A stretch of DNA of 42,346 bases from the NCBI GenBank assembly GCA_964448445.1, contig CAYVAU010000005.1:1-42346 (forward strand). The letters are read 5' to 3'. Below are positions 8,305 through 14,677 of this stretch, in pieces (within the stretch, counting starts at the first letter, position 1; each line of letters starts with the position of its first letter). The translations under genes were made by a program, and so were the position numbers. The DNA comes from B73-G16 sp964448445. Its GTDB lineage: Bacteria; Desulfobacterota; B13-G15. The notes beneath the pieces were generated by a model. The model was not told the DNA's origin, did no database searches, and saw nothing but the letters and a program-made list of their open reading frames with translations.

Positions 8305-8798
8305 AATTCAAGGGAAGGGTCTTCAAATTCGGTGATGACATAGATACCGATGTCATCATTCCCGCCCGTTACCTCAACACGACCGATCCCGACGTCCTCG
8401 GTTCCCATTGTATGGAGGGGGTTGATCCGGACTTCTCCAAGAAAGTGAAGCCCGGAGATATCGTGGTTGGCGGAAGGAATTTTGGCTGTGGGTCCTCTAG
8501 GGAACACGCCCCTTTGTCCCTTAAGGCGGCGGGGGTTTCCTGTGTGATCGCCAAAAGTTTTGCCAGGATCTTCTATCGCAATGCATTCAACATCGGCCTT
8601 CCCGTCCTCGAGTGCCCCGAAGCCGTTCAGGAGGCCGAGACGGGGGACGAGGTGGAAGTGGATGTGGTTCAGGGGAGGGTGCTGAACATCAGCAAGGAGA
8701 GGGCATATGTCATCAAGCCCTTGCCTCCGTTAATACTCGAGTTGATAAGGGATGGGGGTCTTATCGAGCATATTGCCAAGAGGCTACGGAAAGGATAG
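8301..8798 (+). CDS. leuD: 3-isopropylmalate dehydratase small subunit
   Basis: The swivel-domain subunit that pairs with LeuC to isomerise 2-isopropylmalate to 3-isopropylmalate in leucine synthesis. It begins with GRVFKFGDDIDTDVIIPARY and carries the hallmark substrate loop GGRNFGCGSSREHAP near residue 55, then CVIAKSFARIFYRNAFNIGL. At 165 residues it is the short archaeal-type LeuD of the HACN subfamily, so a broader substrate range (homoaconitase-like) cannot be excluded. It lies 18 kb from leuC and leuA, inside a sulfur-themed cluster, overlapping the phosphoesterase by 4 nt and the UPF0280 gene by 47 nt. Separation from leuC is unusual, because the two subunits are often encoded side by side. 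Confidence 0.93.
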   Translation: MKFKGRVFKFGDDIDTDVIIPARYLNTTDPDVLGSHCMEGVDPDFSKKVKPGDIVVGGRNFGCGSSREHAPLSLKAAGVSCVIAKSFARIFYRNAFNIGLPVLECPEAVQEAETGDEVEVDVVQGRVLNISKERAYVIKPLPPLILELIRDGGLIEHIAKRLRKG

Positions 8799-9504
8799 GG
8801 ATTACAGGCGCCTCCTCAATCCCAGAGGTCTTCAGACCTTTCAGGTGCGGGTCAAGGAAACCGATCTGTGGATTGCTGCAGAGCGCGATCTCAGCAGGGA
8901 GGCCCTCGAGGAGGTGTTGAGGTTGAGGGGGCAGCTTGAGGCCTACATCCTGGAAAACCCCAATTTCCTGGAGTCCCTCCGTCCCCTTCCCCTTGACCCC
9001 TTGGCCCCTCCTGTTGTCAGGTTGATGCTTGAGGTGGCCCAGAAGGCCGGTGTTGGGCCTATGGCGGCGGTAGCGGGTGCTTTAAGTGAATTCGTCGGCA
9101 GGCGACTGCTTGAGTTCTCCAGAGAGGTGGTTGTGGAAAACGGTGGAGATCTGTTCATCAGGAGTTTCCACCCGCGGCGGGTCCTCCTATATGCGGGTGA
9201 TTCCCCCTTGAGCATGAAACTGGCCATAGAGATACCCCCTGGAGAAGCCGTTGGTGTCTGCACTTCTTCTGCGACAGTTGGCCACTCCCTGAGCTTTGGG
9301 GGAGCGGATGCCGTCTGTGTGATTTCTCCTTCTTCTGCCCTTGCCGATGCGGTGGCCACAATGCTGGGGAACATGGTCAGGACCCCGAGGGATATACCCA
9401 AGGCCCTGAGGAAGGCCCGGGAGATCGATGGGGTCGAAGGTACGTTGATCGTGCTCGGTGGAAGACTCGGGGTATGGGGAAAGTATGAGCTGAAGGAGGT
9501 GTGA
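8752..9504 (+). CDS. UPF0280 (COG2122, ApbE-like) protein, probable homocysteine-synthesis factor
   Basis: About 250 residues of the UPF0280 family: RDYRRLLNPRGLQTFQVRVK, then ETDLWIAAERDLS, VVVENGGDLFIRS, GVCTSSATVGHSLSFGGADA and ADAVATMLGN. The family is distantly ApbE-like. The Methanosarcina member is known to support efficient sulfide incorporation into homocysteine alongside COG1900 and a NIL-ferredoxin, and here the NIL-ferredoxin gene follows directly (stop and start overlap). I therefore infer a role in making homocysteine from aspartate semialdehyde and sulfide. The start is uncertain: ATG 8752 gives a 47-nt overlap with leuD, while a TTG at 8773 lies nearer the beginning of homology. 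No COG1900 gene is present in the window. Confidence 0.85.
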   Translation: MGVLSSILPRGYGKDRDYRRLLNPRGLQTFQVRVKETDLWIAAERDLSREALEEVLRLRGQLEAYILENPNFLESLRPLPLDPLAPPVVRLMLEVAQKAGVGPMAAVAGALSEFVGRRLLEFSREVVVENGGDLFIRSFHPRRVLLYAGDSPLSMKLAIEIPPGEAVGVCTSSATVGHSLSFGGADAVCVISPSSALADAVATMLGNMVRTPRDIPKALRKAREIDGVEGTLIVLGGRLGVWGKYELKEV

Positions 9505-9914
9505 TGGAATACCGCAAAAAGATCGTGCTGAGGTTCTCGAGTCGCACCTGGGACAAACCCTTGGTTTACAGGCTTGCTCGGGAGTTCAACCTCCAGTTCA
9601 ACATCCTGAAGGCCATAATTTTACCCCGTCAGGAAGGGCTCATGGTAATGGAGCTGGCTGGAACCGAGGAAGATTACCATCGGGGGGTGGAGTACCTGAT
9701 GAGCAAGGGGGTAAATGTTGAGCCCATCGAATCGGACATAATGCGAGATGAGGAACAGTGTGTTCACTGCGGTGCCTGCACGGCCGTGTGCCCCACAGGG
9801 GCCCTTCACGTCGACCGTGAAAGCATGGAAGTGCTGTTTGACCCGGAAAGGTGTGTGGCCTGTGAGCTCTGCCTCAAGACCTGCCCGACGCGTGCCATGA
9901 GGGCGAGTTTCTAA
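9504..9914 (+). CDS. NIL-domain 2[4Fe-4S] ferredoxin
   Basis: 136 residues in two parts. Residues 1-78 form a NIL domain (the ACT-like ligand-sensing fold first described in MetN), starting KIVLRFSSRTWDKPLVYRLA. Residues 85-136 are a bacterial ferredoxin domain with CVHCGACTAVCP and CVACELCLKTCP, enough for two [4Fe-4S] clusters. The same architecture occurs in the methanogen ferredoxin that works with COG1900 in homocysteine formation, where it is thought to supply electrons. The ATG at 9504 is preferred over the GTG one codon earlier, because AAGGAGG then has a 4-nt gap. It ends the plus-strand cluster; its TAA overlaps the stop of pckG on the opposite strand. Confidence 0.92.
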   Translation: MEYRKKIVLRFSSRTWDKPLVYRLAREFNLQFNILKAIILPRQEGLMVMELAGTEEDYHRGVEYLMSKGVNVEPIESDIMRDEEQCVHCGACTAVCPTGALHVDRESMEVLFDPERCVACELCLKTCPTRAMRASF

Positions 9915-11677
9915 CCTCCCAGGGCCTTCTCGAGCTTCTCAAGTTCCTGCAGCAGTTCCTCAGGCATCCTCTGACCGAATTTGGAGAAGAATTCCCTTAT
10001 CTCGTGGGCCTCCTTTCGCCACTCCTCTGGCTTCACCTCAAGGGCCTTCTCCAGTTCCCTTCGGCCTATTTGAAGCCCTTCGGTGTCTATGTCCTCGGGA
10101 TAGGGTACGAGCCCTATAGGGGTCTCCTTTGCCCTCACCCTTCCCTTGACCCTGTCGATGATCCATTTGAGTATCCTTATGTTTTCTCCGAACCCGGGCC
10201 AAAGGTATTTTCCTTCCTCATCCTTGCGGAACCAGTTAACGGCGAAGATCTTGGGAGGATTTTTGAGCTGTTTCCCTATCCTTAACCAGTGGCCAAAATA
10301 ATCAGCCATATTGTAGCCACAGAAGGGAATCATCGCGAAGGGATCCCGCCTTATCGTACCGGTCTTTAGATCCTGGGCCGCCGCCGTAATCTCAGAACCC
10401 ATCCTCGCCCCGAGGAAGACCCCATGGGTCCAGTCGAAGCCCTCGACAACCAATGGGATGGTGCTGGTCCTCCTGACCCCGACGACTATGGCCGAAACGG
10501 GAACGCCCTGAGGGTTCTCAAACTCGGGGGAGAGGTTGGGGGTGTTGTAGATGGAGACGGTGAAGCGGGAGTTGGGATGGGCGGCAAAGGGCTTTGACGG
10601 ATCGAAGGGATTGCCCTGCCAGTCCAGGAGCCTCGGAGGACGGGGGCCAAGTCCTTCCCACCAGGGTTCATTGGTATCCGGGTTCAGGGCCACATTGGTG
10701 AAGAGGGTTGGATAGAATTTGGCAGCCTTTAGGGCCCTCATCATATTGGGATTTGTATCCCAAGAGGTACCTGGGGCCACGCCGAAATAGCCGGTCTCGG
10801 GATTGATGGCATAGAGACGGCCATGCTGGCCGATCCGCAACCAGGCGATGTCATCCCCGACGGTCCAGACCTTATAGCCCGGCAGGGCTGCTTCCATAAG
10901 GGCGAGGTTGGTCTTGCCACAGGCCGATGGAAAGGCACCGCAGATATAATGGACCTCCCCCGAAGGGTCCTCGACACCGATGATGAGCATATGTTCGGCA
11001 AGCCAGCCCTCTTTGTAGCCCTGCCAGGAAGCGATCCTGAGGGAAAAGCACTTCTTCCCCAGGAGGGCATTCCCCCCGTATCCGGAACCGATACTCCAGA
11101 CCAGGTTCTCATCGGGGAAATGCACGATGTAGCGCTTCTTGGGATCAAAGTCCCCGACCGAATGAAGCCCTTTGACGAAATCCTCCGAATTGCCGATGCG
11201 ATCAAGAACCTCCTTCCCCATCCGGGTCATGATCCTCATGCTGATAGCAACATAGCTGATGTCGGTTATCTGGACGCAGAGTTTACAGAAGGGCGAATCC
11301 AGCGGTCCCATCGCGTAGGGCAACACATACATGGTCCTTCCGCGCATGGTACCACGGGTGAGCTCGATCAGCTTCTCCTTGGCCTCTCGGGGATCCATCC
11401 AGTTGTTGTTAGGACCGGCGGTGTCCCTGTCGGGATGGCAGACAAAGGTCGGATGTTCCGCTCGAGCCACATCGGTTGGATGACTCCGATGCAGATAAGC
11501 GGTGGGCCAGTTCTTGTGATTCAACTCGTAAAAAACGGGCTTGCCGTTTATCTTCTCATCCTCCATGCCCTTTTTCATTATCCATTGGGCCTCCTCATCC
11601 GAACCATTGCAAAAATACACCTCCTTCGGTTCCGCCAGCCGGGCCACCTCCTCAACCCACCTTTCTACAGGCTTCAT
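9911..11677 (-). CDS. pckG: phosphoenolpyruvate carboxykinase (GTP)
   Basis: 588 residues, full length for the GTP-dependent enzyme that interconverts oxaloacetate and PEP, linking the TCA cycle to gluconeogenesis (or running in the carboxylating direction in fermenters). Key parts are RGRTMYVLPYAMGP, the P-loop with the reactive cysteine FPSACGKTNLA, and the kinase-2/metal site WTVGDDIAWLR. The C-terminal nucleotide site includes FAVNWFRKDEEGKYLWPGFG. The longest frame adds 20 codons from a TTG, but MKPVERW at 11677 has GGGAGG five bases upstream and matches the family start. It is transcribed alone, divergent from dapA and convergent with the ferredoxin gene. Confidence 0.96.
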   Translation of the reverse strand: MKPVERWVEEVARLAEPKEVYFCNGSDEEAQWIMKKGMEDEKINGKPVFYELNHKNWPTAYLHRSHPTDVARAEHPTFVCHPDRDTAGPNNNWMDPREAKEKLIELTRGTMRGRTMYVLPYAMGPLDSPFCKLCVQITDISYVAISMRIMTRMGKEVLDRIGNSEDFVKGLHSVGDFDPKKRYIVHFPDENLVWSIGSGYGGNALLGKKCFSLRIASWQGYKEGWLAEHMLIIGVEDPSGEVHYICGAFPSACGKTNLALMEAALPGYKVWTVGDDIAWLRIGQHGRLYAINPETGYFGVAPGTSWDTNPNMMRALKAAKFYPTLFTNVALNPDTNEPWWEGLGPRPPRLLDWQGNPFDPSKPFAAHPNSRFTVSIYNTPNLSPEFENPQGVPVSAIVVGVRRTSTIPLVVEGFDWTHGVFLGARMGSEITAAAQDLKTGTIRRDPFAMIPFCGYNMADYFGHWLRIGKQLKNPPKIFAVNWFRKDEEGKYLWPGFGENIRILKWIIDRVKGRVRAKETPIGLVPYPEDIDTEGLQIGRRELEKALEVKPEEWRKEAHEIREFFSKFGQRMPEELLQELEKLEKALGG

Positions 11678-11806
11678 CAACCCCTCCCGAACACTTGTGT
11701 TTTTTTCCGCATACTCTACCAGCAGGATATCGACCAATCAATCCCCAAGCCTTGACCCTCCCTTGGGGCAGCCATTAAAATCCTCTCGAAATGGGGAGGT
11801 TTGGAC

Positions 11807-12835
11807 ATGGAGTTTGGTCCTTTGGAGGGGTGTTGGACGGCCCTTGTCACTCCCTTTACCAAGGCGGGGCAGCTGGACATAGAGGGGCTGAGGAAGAATG
11901 TGGCTTATCAGATGGAGTGCGGTGTAAACCTCGTGCCTACGGGGACAACCGGTGAATCCCCTACGCTGGAATGGGAAGAGCACCTGAGGGTGATCAGGGA
12001 GGTGGTGGGGCTTGTGGGGGATAAGGTGCGGGTGATGGCCGGAACTGGCAGCAATTCCACCTCGGAGGCCCTCCGTGGGACGCGGGAAGCCGTTGATGCG
12101 GGGGTCCGCCACATCCTGCTCATCGACTGTTACTACAATGCACCCTCCACCCTGGAGCTTCGGACCAATTATTACGAGGTCATAGCCAAGGAGTTTCCCA
12201 CAGTGAGCGTTACCCCCTACGTTATCCCGGGAAGGACCGGTACCGCCCTCTCGGTTCAAGATCTGTATCTGCTCAATCGCAACTGTCCCAATGTCTTTTC
12301 GGTGAAGGAAGCGACCGGAGACCTCGAGAGGATGGCTGAGACCAGGAGGCTTCTGGGTGATGATTTTGTCATCCTTTCGGGGGATGACGGTCTGACTTTC
12401 GAGATGATCACCAGAGGGGACATAAGGGCGCAGGGGGTCATATCGGTGATATCCAATGTCTTGCCCCTTGCCGTAAAGGAGATGGTCGAGGCTGCAAGGA
12501 GGGGCGACGTGCAGAAGGGGAGGAGGTACAGGGAGGTTCTGTCGCCCCTTTTTGAAGTGGTTTCGGTTACCGTTGAGGAGGAGTATGAGGGCCTCAGGGT
12601 CCTGTGCAAGTACCGCAATCCCACCCCTGTAAAGACCATCATGCGTGCCTTGGGCCTTCCAGCAGGTCCTTGCAGACCGCCGTTGGGGAGGATGGGGCCG
12701 AGGGGGGTTCAGAAGGTCCGTGAGGCTGTGAGGAAGGTCTACGAGATGGCCCCTGAGGTCTTTGAGCCCCTTGAGGAATTTTATGGGGTTAAGGTTGAGG
12801 AGAGGTTGTCTGAGGAGAGCCATTGGCTTGGTTGA
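11807..12835 (+). CDS. dapA: dihydrodipicolinate synthase family protein (probable DapA)
   Basis: A class I lyase of 342 residues that should condense pyruvate with aspartate semialdehyde as the first committed step of lysine/DAP synthesis. The Schiff-base lysine is K167 in VFSVKEATGDL. The catalytic tyrosines are Y110 (CYYNAPS) and Y138 (TPYVIPGRTGT), and GTTGES (47-52) binds the pyruvate carboxylate. It is about 50 residues longer than E. coli DapA, so another aldolase of the superfamily is possible, but dapB, dapF and lysA elsewhere in the window support the DapA role. GGGGAGG lies 7 nt before the ATG. Its stop overlaps the atpZ start, which couples it oddly to the ATP synthase genes. Confidence 0.82.
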   Translation: MEFGPLEGCWTALVTPFTKAGQLDIEGLRKNVAYQMECGVNLVPTGTTGESPTLEWEEHLRVIREVVGLVGDKVRVMAGTGSNSTSEALRGTREAVDAGVRHILLIDCYYNAPSTLELRTNYYEVIAKEFPTVSVTPYVIPGRTGTALSVQDLYLLNRNCPNVFSVKEATGDLERMAETRRLLGDDFVILSGDDGLTFEMITRGDIRAQGVISVISNVLPLAVKEMVEAARRGDVQKGRRYREVLSPLFEVVSVTVEEEYEGLRVLCKYRNPTPVKTIMRALGLPAGPCRPPLGRMGPRGVQKVREAVRKVYEMAPEVFEPLEEFYGVKVEERLSEESHWLG

Positions 12836-13065
12836 TGCTTCGGGGCAAAGGTTTCAGGAAGGCGCTTTTTTACAGCACCCTGGGTTTGGAAATGGGACTT
12901 GCAGTCGCCATAGGGGTGGGGATAGGATCCTACTTGGATAAGCGTCTGGGGACCACTCCATGGTTTTTGATCCTTTTTCTCTTTTTCGGGACTGCTGCGG
13001 GTTTCAGGAATCTCTATCGGGCCTTGAAGAGGATGGAGAAGGAAGGAGGGTCCTCGGATCCATAG
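12835..13065 (+). CDS. atpZ: AtpZ/AtpI-like F0F1-ATPase accessory protein
   Basis: A 76-residue two-helix membrane protein: a basic start, then YSTLGLEMGLAVAIGVGIGS, the short polar turn YLDKRLGTTPW, then FLILFLFFGTAAGFRNLYRA. This is the layout of AtpZ (DUF/AtpQ-like), found ahead of Fo genes and thought to help with c-ring assembly or Mg2+/Ca2+ transport. The ATG overlaps the dapA stop as TGATG, so it is translationally coupled. A start 12 bases upstream (TTG) is possible but less likely. It overlaps the next gene, atpI. Confidence 0.8.
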   Translation: MLRGKGFRKALFYSTLGLEMGLAVAIGVGIGSYLDKRLGTTPWFLILFLFFGTAAGFRNLYRALKRMEKEGGSSDP

Positions 13066-13409
13066 AGAGGACGAACCTGATAATTGTCGTGCTGATGACG
13101 GCGGGAAGTCTGCTAGTGGGGGATTACAGGGTGGTGACAGGAGTGTTGACCGGCGGTGGACTTATGGCCTTCAATTTCAGGGTCATGAGGAGGATATTCG
13201 AAGGCGGTCTCGGTCAGAGGAAGGGGAGGGTGATTGCCAGCTATGTCATAAAATTTGTCTGCCTTGTGGCGATCGTGGGGGCAGTATTGCTCTTTTTGCG
13301 AAAGTGGATAGCCCCCCTGGCCTTTGCGGCGGGGGTATCAAGTCTGTTTCTGGCCTTTTGGATCGAGGCGGTGAGGAACCTCAGGAGGAAGGGCAATGGC
13401 AGCGGCTGA
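12960..13409 (+). CDS. atpI: ATP synthase subunit I
   Basis: The conserved part, from about 13056, reads GSIERTNLIIVVLMTAGSLL, then GVLTGGGLMAFNFRVMRRIF, then two more hydrophobic helices (YVIKFVCLVAIVGAVLLFL and APLAFAAGVSSLFLAFWIEA). It is a four-helix membrane protein of the AtpI family, which assists c-ring assembly. The coordinates are those of the longest ATG frame, but its first 30 residues are the atpZ gene read in another frame and are unlikely to be real. There is no good ATG, GTG or TTG at the expected start. AGGAGG at 13044-13049 precedes an in-frame ATA (13062), which may be the true initiator; GTG 13089 would cut into the first helix. Confidence 0.75.
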   Translation: MVFDPFSLFRDCCGFQESLSGLEEDGEGRRVLGSIERTNLIIVVLMTAGSLLVGDYRVVTGVLTGGGLMAFNFRVMRRIFEGGLGQRKGRVIASYVIKFVCLVAIVGAVLLFLRKWIAPLAFAAGVSSLFLAFWIEAVRNLRRKGNGSG

Positions 13410-14118
13410 GGGACATGCGATAAGTTTTGTGGACTTCATACCCCTTTTGAACCAACTGCCCCACCACGTTTCAAATGCCATAGTGGTAGTTGTGGTTTTG
13501 TTGGTCGCTGCATATGCGGCCATGCGCAGGCTTTCCAGGGATCCCGAAGCGTATATCATCCCCGAGGAGAAGCTCACCCTCAGGAATTTCTTCGACATAG
13601 CCACCGATGGCCTGCTGAGGTTCCTGAAGGATAACATGGGACCTCGCGGTCCCGAATTCATGATGATCATAGGGGCGTTGTCCTTTTTCATCTTTTTCTC
13701 CAACATTTGGGGACTCATCCCCGGTTTCCACTCCCCAACCGAGACGATCAATACAACTGGCGCTTGTGCCCTTACGGTATTTATCTTGACCCATTATTAT
13801 GGCATAAGGGAGCATGGCTGGAGGTATATAAAACATTTCATGGGTCCTGTACCTTGGCTGGCTCCCCTCTTCTTTCCCATTGAGTTCATCAGTCACCTGG
13901 TGAGACCCGTTTCCCTCTCGATCCGTCTTTTTGGGAATATCTTCTCGGATCATTTCATCTTGGGCATTGTGGCGGGTCTGGTGCCCCTGATCATCCCCTT
14001 ACCGATGATGCTCCTGGGAATATTTGTGGCCATAGTGCAGACCTTGGTCTTTGTGCTCCTTTCGATGGCCTATTTTGCGGGTGCCATCGAGGAAATGGAG
14101 CATGAAGAGGGACATTAA
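13396..14118 (+). CDS. atpB: ATP synthase Fo subunit a
   Basis: 240 residues with six or so membrane helices, forming the stationary ion channel of ATP synthase. The essential stator arginine is R177 in RPVSLSIRLFGN. The glutamate/histidine-bearing region FPIEFISHLVRPVSLS and the last helices VAIVQTLVFVLLSMAYFAGA are typical. The N-terminal PEAYIIPEEKLTLRNFFDIA is common in deltaproteobacterial and related forms. It overlaps the end of atpI by 14 nt and precedes atpE by 21 nt. Subunit b, delta and the F1 genes are not here, so Fo and F1 are encoded in separate places, as in several Desulfobacterota. Confidence 0.95.
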   Translation: MAAAEGHAISFVDFIPLLNQLPHHVSNAIVVVVVLLVAAYAAMRRLSRDPEAYIIPEEKLTLRNFFDIATDGLLRFLKDNMGPRGPEFMMIIGALSFFIFFSNIWGLIPGFHSPTETINTTGACALTVFILTHYYGIREHGWRYIKHFMGPVPWLAPLFFPIEFISHLVRPVSLSIRLFGNIFSDHFILGIVAGLVPLIIPLPMMLLGIFVAIVQTLVFVLLSMAYFAGAIEEMEHEEGH

Positions 14119-14122
14119 GAGG

Positions 14123-14133
14123 AAAGGAGGTGA
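14123..14133 (+). promoter_or_regulatory. full-length Shine-Dalgarno of atpE
   Basis: AAAGGAGGTGA is an 11-nt perfect match to the 16S rRNA 3' tail, with AGGAGG 9 nt before the ATG of subunit c. It is the strongest ribosome binding site I found in the window and fits the need for many c subunits per complex. Confidence 0.75.
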
Positions 14134-14139
14134 GAAGGG

Positions 14140-14469
14140 ATGAGGAGACTCGGATGGTGGACGGTGGGGTTCCTGATGGTCTTGGCAGTGGCATCGGTAG
14201 CCATGGCTGCTGAGCCCGAGGCCGCCAAGGTGTTGACGCCGGATGTGAAGAAGATGATGACCTTGGTAGCGGGCTTCGGCATCGCCATTGCTGCCTTCGG
14301 TGGCGCCTTTGCCCAATCAAGGGCCATCGTTTCGGCCCTCGATGGCATAGCCAGGAACCCCGCTGCATCGGGGAGGATCGTCACCCCGATGATCATCGGT
14401 CTGGCGATGATAGAATCGCTGGTGATTTATGCATTGCTTGTGGCATTGTTGATGGTCTTTAAGCTCTAA
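14140..14469 (+). CDS. atpE: ATP synthase Fo subunit c, Na+-type ligands
   Basis: 109 residues, longer than the usual 70-90 because residues 1-23 look like a signal peptide (RRLGWWTVGFLMVLAVASVA, then AMA|AEP). The hairpin follows: helix 1 around GFGIAIAAFGGAFAQSRA, polar loop ARNPAASGR, helix 2 IIGLAMIESLVIYALLVALL. A gap-free alignment from memory with the Na+ c-ring of Ilyobacter tartaricus (offset 27) places Q59, E92, S93 and Y97 on its Na+ ligands Q32, E65, S66 and Y70; only T67 differs (L94). E92 is the ion-carrying carboxylate. Na+ coupling is therefore plausible but not proven. It is the last gene of the Fo operon, with a terminator directly behind. Confidence 0.95.
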   Translation: MRRLGWWTVGFLMVLAVASVAMAAEPEAAKVLTPDVKKMMTLVAGFGIAIAAFGGAFAQSRAIVSALDGIARNPAASGRIVTPMIIGLAMIESLVIYALLVALLMVFKL

Positions 14470-14492
14470 AGGCATCGGTTTGAAATTTTATG

Positions 14493-14519
14493 GCGGGCCG
14501 CTTTCGGCCCGCTTTTTTT
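14493..14519 (+). terminator. Rho-independent terminator of the Fo operon
   Basis: A perfect 8-bp GC stem (GCGGGCCG / CGGCCCGC) closes a CTTT loop and is followed by seven T residues, 24 nt after the atpE stop. It is the clearest intrinsic terminator in the window. Confidence 0.93.
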
Positions 14520-14563
14520 ATTTGTGAAAGGGCCGAATTAGTTTAAACCTCCGGGAGGTCACA

Positions 14564-14677
14564 ATGGGGGGAGGTGTTGGTAAGGGTTGCCGGGCGGGCA
14601 TCCGCAGCTACTGTGTGGCCTGCCGCATCCTCACGCAGAAGGGATTCAAGGTTTACAGCCTCAAAAGGGCCGGTTAG
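14564..14677 (+). pseudogene. rhodanese-domain remnant (37 codons)
   Basis: A short frame encodes GCRAGIRSYCVACRILTQKG, then FKVYSLKRAG and a stop. The piece CRAGIRS fits the rhodanese active-site loop CxxGxRS, and 'ACRILTQKGFKVYSL' matches the helix and strand that end rhodanese domains, as in CoA-disulfide reductase fusions. Everything upstream of the active-site cysteine is missing. GGGAGG precedes the ATG, so a tiny peptide could still be made, but I read this as the 3' scrap of a lost gene. It overlaps the end of the regulator on the other strand by 4 nt. Confidence 0.45.

Noticed and set aside
11738..12823. 361-residue minus-strand frame opposite dapA
   Set aside because: Mirror of G+C-biased dapA codons; no recognisable motif, while dapA has all catalytic residues.
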